Of a DNA stretch of 64,000 bases, positions 38,414 through 47,661 are shown in pieces. Below the pieces are notes generated by a model, which saw nothing but the letters and a program-made list of their open reading frames with translations, did not search any database and was not told the origin of the DNA. The first letter of the stretch is position 1. Each line of letters begins with the position of its first letter. Position numbers and translations under genes: made by a program. Source of the DNA: Flavobacteriaceae bacterium (GTDB lineage: Bacteria; Bacteroidota; Bacteroidia; Flavobacteriales; Flavobacteriaceae); assembly GCA_024644745.1 (NCBI GenBank), contig JAHEHF010000001.1:40164-104163 (forward strand), in the 5' to 3' direction.

Positions 38414-39142
38414 TTAAATGAGATCATCGAGGCTGTTGACCCCTACGAATCTTTCCACACTGAATCCCTCTCCAAAGTCCTTGCCGATAAGGCGGCCCAG
38501 ATCCCTGGCTCGATAAGACACACTATCGATAAAATTCTTACTCGATATAGGTGATTCGGGCTCCTTGGAAGCGGGATCATAAAATTGAGATCCATAGGCA
38601 CTTACTGCTTCGATCTTTTTGTCCATAAAACCTGACACATCCATAACAAAATCCGGTTGTATATTTTCCCACTGAATATAATGGTATACCTGCTTTGGTC
38701 TCCATGACGCCTGAATTTCACCATCCATACTGGTCTCAATCTTTCTCAATCCCGATAAAAAACAGGCATCTGATACCAGGCTGCTCCCCTTGGCATGATC
38801 AATATGACGGTCTTTTACTGCATTGCAAAGTACGATTTCCGGCCTGTATTTTCTGATCAATTTGATCACTTCGCGCTGATGCTGTTCATCGTTCACGAAG
38901 AACCCATCTTTGAAGGCGAGGTTTTCCCTGAAGGCCACTCCAAGAATTTTTGCTGCATCTGAAGCTTCTTTATCCCTTATTTCTGCTGATCCCCGGGTGC
39001 CTAATTCCCCGCGGGTCAAATCTAAAATGCCAACTTTTTTCCCTTTGTGGATTTCCTTGGCAAGCGTAGCTCCGCATCCTAGTTCAACGTCATCAGGATG
39101 TGCTCCAATAGCTAAAATATCAACTTTTATCATCTTATTCAT
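38414..39142 (-). CDS. bshB1: Bacillithiol biosynthesis deacetylase BshB1
   Basis: VDILAIGAHPDDVELGCGATLAKEI, DLTRGELGTRGS, NAVKDRHIDHAKGSSLVSDACFLSGL. Confidence 0.95.
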   Translation of the reverse strand: MNKMIKVDILAIGAHPDDVELGCGATLAKEIHKGKKVGILDLTRGELGTRGSAEIRDKEASDAAKILGVAFRENLAFKDGFFVNDEQHQREVIKLIRKYRPEIVLCNAVKDRHIDHAKGSSLVSDACFLSGLRKIETSMDGEIQASWRPKQVYHYIQWENIQPDFVMDVSGFMDKKIEAVSAYGSQFYDPASKEPESPISSKNFIDSVSYRARDLGRLIGKDFGEGFSVERFVGVNSLDDLI

Positions 39143-40281
39143 TTTAAGGCCTGTTCAATATCTGCAAGTATATCTTCCTTATTTTCAATGCCAACTGACA
39201 ATCTGAGCAAATTATTTCCAATGCCCTGTTTTGATCTTTCTTCTTCCGACATCAAGGCATGTGAAGTCAAACTCGGTTGAATAACCGTTGATTCAACCCC
39301 TGCCAAACTCATGGAAGGTTTGATCAATTGCAGCTTTTGCTGAAAATCTTTTGCATCATATTGTTTGTCAAGCTCAAATGAGAGCATCCCGCCAAATCCA
39401 TGCATCTGAGATTTGGCTATGGCATGATCTTTATGCGTTGGAAGACCAGGATAGTAAACTTTTGTGATCATTGGATTTGAACTCAATTGTTCTGCAATGA
39501 ATTGTGCATTTTCATTGTGTTTTTCGATTCGAAGGGCCAGTGTCTTGATACTTCTTTCCAATAAGTAACACATGAACTCATTTAAATTTCCTCCCAGGTT
39601 CCTGCCCTGTAAAAGAATCTTATGTATGTGCTCTTTGCTCCCCGCCACAACACCGGCACATATGTCACTATGTCCGCCTAAATACTTCGTTGCACTGTGA
39701 ATTGTTATATCTATTCCAAGATCCAGGGGGGTCTGATTTAATGGAGAGGCAAAAGTATTGTCGATCATCGTAATGATGCCGCTTTTTTTAGCCAATTCGG
39801 CTACAGCCCTGACATCCGTTATGCTGAGCAGCGGATTTGAAGGGGTTTCAATATAAATTACCCTGGTATTGCTTCGAATTTCATTTTCAAAATCCATCGT
39901 CCGCATGCCTTTGGTAAAACTGTACTCAATTCCGAATTTATCAAAATCCTGCACAATCATATTGTAGGACCCTCCATAGATTTCATTCTGGAAGATCACA
40001 TGATCTCCTTTTTGCAGAAAAGCGTAGAGGCTCGTGCTGATCGCGGCCATTCCTGATGAAAAGGGAAGCGCATCTTCAGCGTTTTCCAGGGCAGCAATCT
40101 TTCTCGAAATCACTTCCTGGTTAGGAGTATTGAAATACCTGGGATACCTTTTTTGCTCAACATCCAGAAAAGGATATGAGCTCGCCATGTAGATCGGTGA
40201 GACTGCACCTCCGTACTGCTTGTCTTCTATTTGACCCTCATGGATACAAACCGTATGTTTACCCTGTTTATCTGACATCAT
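39139..40281 (-). CDS. Cys/Met metabolism PLP-dependent enzyme (cystathionine gamma-synthase/lyase family)
   Basis: MIDNTFASPLNQTPLDLGIDITIHSATKYLGGHSDICAGVV, SLAGVESTVIQPSLTSHALM, LLRLSVGIENKEDI. Confidence 0.93.
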   Translation of the reverse strand: MMSDKQGKHTVCIHEGQIEDKQYGGAVSPIYMASSYPFLDVEQKRYPRYFNTPNQEVISRKIAALENAEDALPFSSGMAAISTSLYAFLQKGDHVIFQNEIYGGSYNMIVQDFDKFGIEYSFTKGMRTMDFENEIRSNTRVIYIETPSNPLLSITDVRAVAELAKKSGIITMIDNTFASPLNQTPLDLGIDITIHSATKYLGGHSDICAGVVAGSKEHIHKILLQGRNLGGNLNEFMCYLLERSIKTLALRIEKHNENAQFIAEQLSSNPMITKVYYPGLPTHKDHAIAKSQMHGFGGMLSFELDKQYDAKDFQQKLQLIKPSMSLAGVESTVIQPSLTSHALMSEEERSKQGIGNNLLRLSVGIENKEDILADIEQALK

Positions 40282-40366
40282 TACACAAATTTATTTTTAA
40301 TTTCTGACGCTCGCTGCTTTGATATTAAATTTGAAACAAATGTATCATTTTCATCTTTAAAAACCA

Positions 40367-42064
40367 TTAAAAGCCAACTGCAGTATCATCTCCCCTGGGA
40401 TCTGCTCCTCCCTCCAGACGACCATCAGGCAGGACCAGAATGGCATCTACTTTCCCGATGATTCTTGAATCTCCCTGATACACATGATACCCCTTATTCC
40501 TCAAGGATCCAAAATGAATGGTATCAAATGTTTTTTCAAATTGAATCTGGTCAGGCAGCCATTGATGATGGAACCTGCTCTGAGAAACTGACTCCTGCAT
40601 CCCCATATCATATTCAATGACATTCAGGATATTCTGAAGTACGGAAGTGATGATGGTGGATCCCCCCGGAGAACCGAGCACCATTTTCAGTTTCCCCTCT
40701 TTCTCCACAATTGTCGGTGTCATCGAACTCAACATTCTTTTCTCGGGTGCAATGGCATTGGCCTCTGCCCCAATAAGTCCAAACATGTTCGGAGAACCGG
40801 CCTTGGCACTCAGATCATCCATTTCATTGTTCAGAAAAAAACCTCCTTCCCGAACAAAAACTTTAGATCCATAAGCTCCGTTCAAAGTATTGGTAACCGC
40901 CACAGCGTTTCCAAAAGGATCTACGATGGAGTAATGCGTGGTTTCGCTGCTCTCAATGATTTCAATAGTTCCGTGGCCAACTGCTGCAGAAGGGGTCGCT
41001 TGTTCCCACGAGAAATCTTTCATTCTTTCCTGATTATATTCCCTTGACTGCAACGTTTCCAGCGGGACCTGCACAAAATCAGGATCACCCAGAAAATGAG
41101 CCCTGTCCGCATAGACCCTTCGTTCTGCTTCGGTAAGTACCTGAATATATTTATCTGAATTGTGCCCCAACTGGCCGACATCGTAAGGCTCTAAACTCAA
41201 CAAAAGCTGGGCAAGACATATACCCCCGCTCGAGGGAGGCGACATAGAAATAATTTTATGGCCCTTGTATTGAAATTCCACCGGGTCTCTCCACACCGCG
41301 CGGTACCTTTCAAGATCCTCCATAGTTATGATGCCACCGAGGTCCTGGATACAATTCACAATCATTTTCGCGGTTTCTCCTTTATAAAAATCCTTAGCCC
41401 CTTGATCTCTAATTCTTTCAAATGTACTTGCCAGCCTGGGGTTCTTTAGAGTGTCCCCAGATGTCCATACCCTGTCCATATAAATGGTTTGCCCGTTAGC
41501 CTTCGCGAAATATTTTCTTGCATTGTTCAGTCTGTCGGCTTGACTCCTGGAAACCCTGACACCTCTTCGGGCGAGATCAATTGAAGGTTGGATCAATTCT
41601 GAAAAAGGTAAAGAGGCAAACTTTTTATGGATCTCAAACAAGCCTGCCACGGTTCCGGGTACCCCAACTGCCAAGGCACCCAACCTACTTTTTTCAGGAT
41701 CCGGGTTACCTTGTTCATCCAAATACATATCTCTGTGAGAAGCTATCGGAGCCTTTTCTCTATAGTCCAGTGCTCCGGTTTCCCCATTGTGTGTTCTGTA
41801 AACCGTGAACCCTCCTCCACCAATATTTCCAGCCACCGGATAAGCCACAACCAAAGCCAGATCAGTGGCAATCATGGCGTCAAATGCATTTCCTCCTTTT
41901 TTAAGGATTGCCGCCCCGATGGCCGAGGCTTCCTCTCTCGCACTTACCACCATGCCACTTTCTGCTATCAGTCCGGTTACGGGCTCAGCTTTCTTATCCG
42001 TTGTTTTACATTGGGATAAGATGAACATGGCTAACAATAAAATTCCAATTTTTTTCATTTTCAA
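40367..42064 (-). CDS. ggt: Gamma-glutamyltransferase, lipoprotein
   Basis: GNIGGGGFTVYRTHNGE, TTHYSIVDPFGNAVAVTNTLNGAYGSKV, LNNEMDDLSAK, MLSSMTPTIVEKEGKLKMVLGSPGGSTI. Confidence 0.95.
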   Translation of the reverse strand: MKMKKIGILLLAMFILSQCKTTDKKAEPVTGLIAESGMVVSAREEASAIGAAILKKGGNAFDAMIATDLALVVAYPVAGNIGGGGFTVYRTHNGETGALDYREKAPIASHRDMYLDEQGNPDPEKSRLGALAVGVPGTVAGLFEIHKKFASLPFSELIQPSIDLARRGVRVSRSQADRLNNARKYFAKANGQTIYMDRVWTSGDTLKNPRLASTFERIRDQGAKDFYKGETAKMIVNCIQDLGGIITMEDLERYRAVWRDPVEFQYKGHKIISMSPPSSGGICLAQLLLSLEPYDVGQLGHNSDKYIQVLTEAERRVYADRAHFLGDPDFVQVPLETLQSREYNQERMKDFSWEQATPSAAVGHGTIEIIESSETTHYSIVDPFGNAVAVTNTLNGAYGSKVFVREGGFFLNNEMDDLSAKAGSPNMFGLIGAEANAIAPEKRMLSSMTPTIVEKEGKLKMVLGSPGGSTIITSVLQNILNVIEYDMGMQESVSQSRFHHQWLPDQIQFEKTFDTIHFGSLRNKGYHVYQGDSRIIGKVDAILVLPDGRLEGGADPRGDDTAVGF

Positions 42065-42067
42065 AAA

Positions 42068-42673
42068 TTAAGTACGATTAAATAAATTTTCAATTTCTGC
42101 CAGTTTGAGCCCGCAAAAATCGCGCAAGTCTTCAAAAAACAGTTTAAAATCAGTTTCAAACTCATCATAATTTTGTTCCAGGTCCCCCATGGCCAGATCC
42201 ATCTTCGATGCCCCTCCCGTCCTGCGGTTCATTCCCTCTAAAACCTTTTGAATCCCCTTCTTCCTGGCATAACTGAGCAACCAGTCCTGAGGGATCATAT
42301 ACTGTGACATATATTTGATCTTTTCCGGTAAAAAAACATCATGATCTGTGAGCTGGGCATAAAAACTCTTGGTGTAATCAGATAGTTCCGATTTGGAATA
42401 CATTGACCAGTTTTTGGCCAGCATATGGTCATAAAAAATATCTACGATAATACCTTTGTAGAGTCCATACTGTTCATTTAAACGACGTTTGCTTTTTCTT
42501 GCTATTTCATGAGCATCTGTGAATGAATCTATTTGACGGTGAAGTAGAATCCCTATCTGAATATCATCCGGATAATTCTTGTACTGACTCCCTTTGATAT
42601 GATCCGCAATAAAATTTCCGATGCGAACCATTTCATTATCTCCGGACAAATATATATGAGCCAAGTAATTCAT
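42068..42673 (-). CDS. Acyl carrier protein phosphodiesterase (AcpH-like)
   Basis: MNYLAHIYLSGDNEMVRIGNFIADHIKG, GILLHRQIDSFTDAHE, DIFYDHMLAKNW. Confidence 0.9.
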   Translation of the reverse strand: MNYLAHIYLSGDNEMVRIGNFIADHIKGSQYKNYPDDIQIGILLHRQIDSFTDAHEIARKSKRRLNEQYGLYKGIIVDIFYDHMLAKNWSMYSKSELSDYTKSFYAQLTDHDVFLPEKIKYMSQYMIPQDWLLSYARKKGIQKVLEGMNRRTGGASKMDLAMGDLEQNYDEFETDFKLFFEDLRDFCGLKLAEIENLFNRT

Positions 42674-42879
42674 AAAAAATTTTCGGCTAAAAATACTGTT
42701 TTAAATATTACTGAAGAAAAGAAACTGCCGATTAATGATAATGGTCACAAAATAGAGGCACTGATCAAAAATTTTAATATTTTTGTATTTCCCAGGATGA
42801 TTTCTCTCCTAAAGAAGGAATTATACATGTATAATTCAACCTGATCGTTTTTATGTTTCAGGTAATTAATTCAATTTTT

Positions 42880-44118
42880 ATGTTAGTGAAAGATAATAAT
42901 GCCACAAGAGCCGCTATTTCACTTGAAGATAAATATGGTGCACACAATTACCACCCGCTTCCCGTTGTGTTAAGCAAAGGAGAAGGTGTTTTTGTATGGG
43001 ATGTAGAAGGAAAAAAATATTTTGATTTCTTATCTGCCTATTCAGCTGTGAATCAAGGTCATTGCCATCCCAGGATCATTAATCAATTAAAGGAACAAGC
43101 CTCAAAACTAACCCTTACCTCACGAGCATTCTATAATGACCAGCTCGGTGTTTATGAGAAATTTATAACCCGATACTTTGGATTTGACAAAGTTTTACCC
43201 ATGAATACAGGTGCTGAAGCCGTTGAAACGGCGATCAAACTTTGCCGAAAATATGCCTATGAAAAAAAGGGGATTCCTGAAGATCAGGCAAAGATCATTG
43301 TTTGTGAGAATAATTTCCATGGGAGAACCACTACCATCATTTCGTTTTCTAATGATGAAAGCGCCCGTAAGAATTTTGGGCCCTACACCCCTGGATTTAT
43401 AAAAATTCCTTATGATGATGCAGACGCTTTGGAAACAGCGATCAAAAGCCACGAACATATTGCCGGGTTCCTTGTTGAACCGATTCAGGGTGAAGCCGGG
43501 GTTTTCGTGCCCAGCGAAGGATATTTAAAAAGAACCAAAGAAATTTGTGAACAAAACGACATCCTGTTCATCGCCGACGAAGTTCAAACAGGAGTAGCCA
43601 GAACTGGAAAATTACTGGCTGTGGAACACGAAAACGTTAAACCGGATATTTTAATACTCGGGAAAGCTTTATCCGGTGGGGTATATCCGGTATCTGCAGT
43701 TCTGGCGAATGATCCTATCATGGAAGTGATCAAACCCGGGCAACACGGATCAACCTTTGGAGGAAACCCAATAGCTGCTGCAGTTGCCATGGAAGCCTTA
43801 AAAGTTGTAACCGATGAAAATCTTGCGGAAAATGCAGAGAAGCTTGGTAAAATCTTCCGTGAAGAACTACATGAATTCATAAACGAAAACCCGCTGGTAC
43901 TGGCTGTCAGAGGCAAGGGACTTTTAAATGCCATCCTAATCAATGATACTGAAGACAGTTCCACAGCCTGGGATATATGCATGAAATTGAAAGAAAATGG
44001 ATTGTTGGCCAAGCCTACCCATGGAAATATCATCAGGTTCGCTCCACCACTTGTGATAACGGAAGCCCAGATCAGGACTTGTGCACAAATCATTAAGGAG
44101 ACCATTGCAGCAATGTAA
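42880..44118 (+). CDS. rocD: Ornithine--oxo-acid transaminase
   Basis: [89 protein letters not shown] 42880 chosen. Confidence 0.95.
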   Translation: MLVKDNNATRAAISLEDKYGAHNYHPLPVVLSKGEGVFVWDVEGKKYFDFLSAYSAVNQGHCHPRIINQLKEQASKLTLTSRAFYNDQLGVYEKFITRYFGFDKVLPMNTGAEAVETAIKLCRKYAYEKKGIPEDQAKIIVCENNFHGRTTTIISFSNDESARKNFGPYTPGFIKIPYDDADALETAIKSHEHIAGFLVEPIQGEAGVFVPSEGYLKRTKEICEQNDILFIADEVQTGVARTGKLLAVEHENVKPDILILGKALSGGVYPVSAVLANDPIMEVIKPGQHGSTFGGNPIAAAVAMEALKVVTDENLAENAEKLGKIFREELHEFINENPLVLAVRGKGLLNAILINDTEDSSTAWDICMKLKENGLLAKPTHGNIIRFAPPLVITEAQIRTCAQIIKETIAAM

Positions 44119-44132
44119 GGAACACTCAGCCT

Positions 44133-44172
44133 AAAAAAAAAGCCCTGCTGACAAAATCAGCAGGGCTTTTTT
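44133..44172. terminator. Bidirectional rho-independent terminator
   Basis: AAAAAGCCCTGCTGA-CAAAA-TCAGCAGGGCTTTTTT. Confidence 0.92.
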
Positions 44173-44187
44173 GTGCAATATTATTTT

Positions 44188-44877
44188 TTAATAACCTTCT
44201 GTGAGGTGCTGAAGTTTTACCTTATTTTCAATACGGATTCTTTTACCGGACAAGGAGATATACCCTTCCTTTTTAAACTCGGAAAGCAATCTAATTGTAG
44301 ATTCCGTTGCCGTTCCGATAGCATTGGCAATTTCTTCTCTTGTTAGTGTCACTGCGATATAACCATCAACGTCTATTCCAAATATCCTTTCAAAAAACAA
44401 CAGCGATTCAGCCAATCTTTCCCTAACATTTTTCTGGGCCATGTTGGCAATAGATGAATTCGCTTCATCCAGATCATCAGCCAGGGATTTGGTGATTTCC
44501 ATTGAAAATTCGGAATTATTTTTGAAAAGTTCAAGTATTTCGTTTTTCGGGATAAAACACACATCCATTTCTTCCAGGGCGGTAACCGTTAAATGCGCAA
44601 CAGAGTTGCTGATCACCGAACGATGTCCGACCAGCTCTCCCTTTCTGATGAATCTCACAATTTGCTCCTTACCGTTAGGAGCCAGTTTCGTGAGTTTGCA
44701 TTTTCCGTTTCTCAAGCAATATACCCCTCGCAAAGAAGTTCCTTCACTAAAGATAACTTCTCCTTTCTGAATGTGAAGTGTTGATTTTTTTCTTGCAATC
44801 TCCTGAAGTTCATTTGCCGAAATGGAACTCAGGGAGTTTAAGTCACGAATAACACATTTTTCACACTCTGCTCTCAT
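44188..44877 (-). CDS. Crp/Fnr family transcriptional regulator
   Basis: cNMP-fold N-term with CEKCVIRDLNSL, KKGEVIFSEGTSLRGVYCL-like block, C-term HTH LTREEIANAIGTATESTIRLLSEFKKEGYI. Confidence 0.92.
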   Translation of the reverse strand: MRAECEKCVIRDLNSLSSISANELQEIARKKSTLHIQKGEVIFSEGTSLRGVYCLRNGKCKLTKLAPNGKEQIVRFIRKGELVGHRSVISNSVAHLTVTALEEMDVCFIPKNEILELFKNNSEFSMEITKSLADDLDEANSSIANMAQKNVRERLAESLLFFERIFGIDVDGYIAVTLTREEIANAIGTATESTIRLLSEFKKEGYISLSGKRIRIENKVKLQHLTEGY

Positions 44878-44978
44878 ACCTTATTTTTTTTGATGGTACA
44901 AAAATATATAAATTCTAATACGAAGCATTTTTTTATGTAATTTTTTTATAAGAAATTTATGCACTTTTTAACAGATCC

Positions 44979-47354
44979 ATGCCTAAAGATAACTGCTACC
45001 ACTGCGGTATTGAATGCAATTCAGCAAAAATCGATTTTGACAGCAAAGCCTTTTGCTGTAATGGCTGTAAGACAGTATATGAAATTTTGAACCAGAGTGA
45101 ATTGAACTGTTACTATGACCTTGAAGCGGCACCGGGTTCAATCCCGAATGAGATCAAGGGAAGATTTGAATACCTTGACAATGATGAAATTGCAAGGCAA
45201 TTGATTGAATTTGAGGACCTCGAAACATCAGTCGTCAATTTCTTTGTTCCCAATATTCATTGCAGTTCATGCATATGGGTTCTTGAAAACCTCCACAAGC
45301 TTAATGAAGGGATCAAAGTGGCACTCGTCAATTTCCCCAAAAAAGAGCTGCGAATTACTTACAGAAAAAGTGAAATATCTTTGAGGGAAGTGGTTGAACT
45401 CATTGCCTCTATAGGCTATGAGCCTTATATAAGTCTTGATGATTCAAAGGGCCCTGAATCTGTCAATGACAGGAAATTAATCTATCAGGTCGCCGTGGCA
45501 GGATTCGCATTTGGAAACATCATGATGCTATCCTTTCCGGAATATTTTCAAATGGATGAATACTGGCTGAACAGGTTTAAGCCTTTTTTCAGGGCTTTGA
45601 TGTTTCTGCTGTCATTACCTGCCCTGCTATATTCGGGAAGAGATTATCTTATTTCGGCTTACAAAGGGTTGAAGCATGGAATCTTAAATATTGATGTTCC
45701 CATTTCACTGGGGATCCTTGTACTTTTTATGAGAAGCACCTATGAGATTGTTTCCAATACGGGCCAGGGCTATTTTGACAGTCTTACCGGTCTTATCTTC
45801 TTTCTGCTGCTCGGTAAAATATTTCAGCAGAAAACTTATAGTTTTTTATCCTTTGAAAGAGATTATAAGTCCTATTTTCCTATTGCCATTACCAAAATAG
45901 ACGGTCAACGAAAAGAAACCAATATAAGTGTACATGACATTGAGCAGGGTAACAGATTGCTGATCAGAAATGAAGAAATCATTCCCGTAGACGGTATTCT
46001 CATTAAAGGCAATGCCATGATCGATTACAGTTTTGTTACCGGGGAGTCTTTGCCGGTTCTCAAAAGATCTGGAGACAAATTGTACGCCGGTGGAAAACAA
46101 ACAAGTGGCGCCATTGAAATGGAGGCCCTGCAATCTGTTAAACAAAGTTACCTCACTCAGTTATGGAGCAATGATGTTTTTCATAAAAATGAAGCCAAAA
46201 ACATCAAAACCCTGACAGATTCCATTTCAAAACAATTTACCCTGATCATTTTATCCATTGCCCTCTTGGCCGGAGTATACTGGTATTTTATGGACCCAGG
46301 CCGGGCCTTTCAGGTTGTATCTGCCATTTTGATCATTGCCTGCCCTTGTGCCCTGGCCCTTTCGGCCCCTTTCGCCCTGGGCAATATGATCCGCATCTTT
46401 GGCAAGAAGCGTTTCTATCTTAAAAATACAAATGTCATTGAGGCCATGTCAAAGATCGACAGCCTTGTTTTTGACAAAACAGGGACCATTACTTCAAACA
46501 GGCAATCAGAGATCACATACGAAGGAAAACAACTACTGCCCGAAGAACTGAGCAGAATCAAGACTCTTCTCAGGTCATCGAATCATCCCTTGAGCAGGAT
46601 CCTTTATGCCCATATAAATGAAAAAGAAATGGAAGAGGTACTTGATTTCAGAGAAGTGACTTCCAAGGGAATCCAGGGAATGGTTGAAGGCCTTGAAGTT
46701 AAACTAGGATCGGCCGCCTTTGTAGGTGCTCCGGCAGACAAGAATCTTGACACGGCTATTCATGTGAGCCTTGACAAGAAGATCAAGGGAAAATTCCTAT
46801 TCAAAAATGCTTACCGGACAGGACTTAAACACATCATATCAGCTTTGGCCAAAGGATTTAAAATATCGATCCTCTCGGGAGACAATGAAGGTGAAAAGAT
46901 CCGTTTGGAGAAATTACTCCCTAAAGGGAGTCACATCTTGTTCAATCAAAAGCCTGAGGACAAGCTGGACTTTATCAAATCCCAACAGGAAGCAGCAAGC
47001 CGGATCATGATGCTGGGTGATGGCCTGAACGATGCAGGCGCACTCGCACAAAGTAACGTTGGTATTGCTATTTCTGAAAACATCAATGTCTTTTCACCGG
47101 CATGTGATGGAATTCTGGACGCCAAAAGTTTTGAATTACTGCCGGAATTCACCAGATTGACCCATCTGACCATGGGAGTGATCAAAGCAAGTTTTGTTAT
47201 TTCCTTCCTCTACAATATTATTGGACTCATTTTTGCTGTCACCGGAAACCTCTCTCCTATTGTAGCTGCTATTCTGATGCCAATCAGCTCAATTTCAGTC
47301 GTATTGTTCGCCACTATCAGCACCAACATCTTATCAAAAAAATTATTACCTTAG
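44979..47354 (+). CDS. ccoI: Heavy-metal P-type ATPase (CcoI/FixI type, cbb3 copper supply)
   Basis: CYHCGIEC...CCNGCKTVYEIL, CSSCIWVLENL, IIACPCALALSAPFA, DKTGTITSN, GDGLNDAGALAQS; first gene of cco cluster. Confidence 0.93.
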   Translation: MPKDNCYHCGIECNSAKIDFDSKAFCCNGCKTVYEILNQSELNCYYDLEAAPGSIPNEIKGRFEYLDNDEIARQLIEFEDLETSVVNFFVPNIHCSSCIWVLENLHKLNEGIKVALVNFPKKELRITYRKSEISLREVVELIASIGYEPYISLDDSKGPESVNDRKLIYQVAVAGFAFGNIMMLSFPEYFQMDEYWLNRFKPFFRALMFLLSLPALLYSGRDYLISAYKGLKHGILNIDVPISLGILVLFMRSTYEIVSNTGQGYFDSLTGLIFFLLLGKIFQQKTYSFLSFERDYKSYFPIAITKIDGQRKETNISVHDIEQGNRLLIRNEEIIPVDGILIKGNAMIDYSFVTGESLPVLKRSGDKLYAGGKQTSGAIEMEALQSVKQSYLTQLWSNDVFHKNEAKNIKTLTDSISKQFTLIILSIALLAGVYWYFMDPGRAFQVVSAILIIACPCALALSAPFALGNMIRIFGKKRFYLKNTNVIEAMSKIDSLVFDKTGTITSNRQSEITYEGKQLLPEELSRIKTLLRSSNHPLSRILYAHINEKEMEEVLDFREVTSKGIQGMVEGLEVKLGSAAFVGAPADKNLDTAIHVSLDKKIKGKFLFKNAYRTGLKHIISALAKGFKISILSGDNEGEKIRLEKLLPKGSHILFNQKPEDKLDFIKSQQEAASRIMMLGDGLNDAGALAQSNVGIAISENINVFSPACDGILDAKSFELLPEFTRLTHLTMGVIKASFVISFLYNIIGLIFAVTGNLSPIVAAILMPISSISVVLFATISTNILSKKLLP

Positions 47355-47449
47355 CCAAGGTCAAGTCGATGGATGTTGAAAAATATGATAATTATCATGT
47401 TTCGATCTGTTAACTTTTTGTTAATTTGCTTCAACTAAAAAAATCGGAT

Positions 47450-47641
47450 ATGAATATTATATTCATGCTCATCATTGCAAGTTTGTTCATTGCGATCCTT
47501 TTTTTTATTCTTTTTGTCAAATCAGTCAAGGCTGGGCAGTATGACGACGTCTATACACCATCGGTCAGAATGTTGTTTGACGATGAGCTGGTTGAAGATG
47601 GTAAGTCCGATCAAAAGAGTAAACAAAACAAAATCAACTAA
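47450..47641 (+). CDS. ccoS: cbb3-type cytochrome oxidase assembly protein CcoS
   Basis: 63-aa MNIIFMLIIASLFIAILFFILFVKSVKAGQYDDVYTPSVRMLFDDE; start corrected to ATG 47450. Confidence 0.92.
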   Translation: MNIIFMLIIASLFIAILFFILFVKSVKAGQYDDVYTPSVRMLFDDELVEDGKSDQKSKQNKIN

Positions 47642-47661
47642 TTATTAACTAAATTTTTCAA

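Noticed and set aside
43584-44105. 173-aa minus-strand ORF
   Set aside because: Antisense to rocD; S/P/F-rich shadow ORF.
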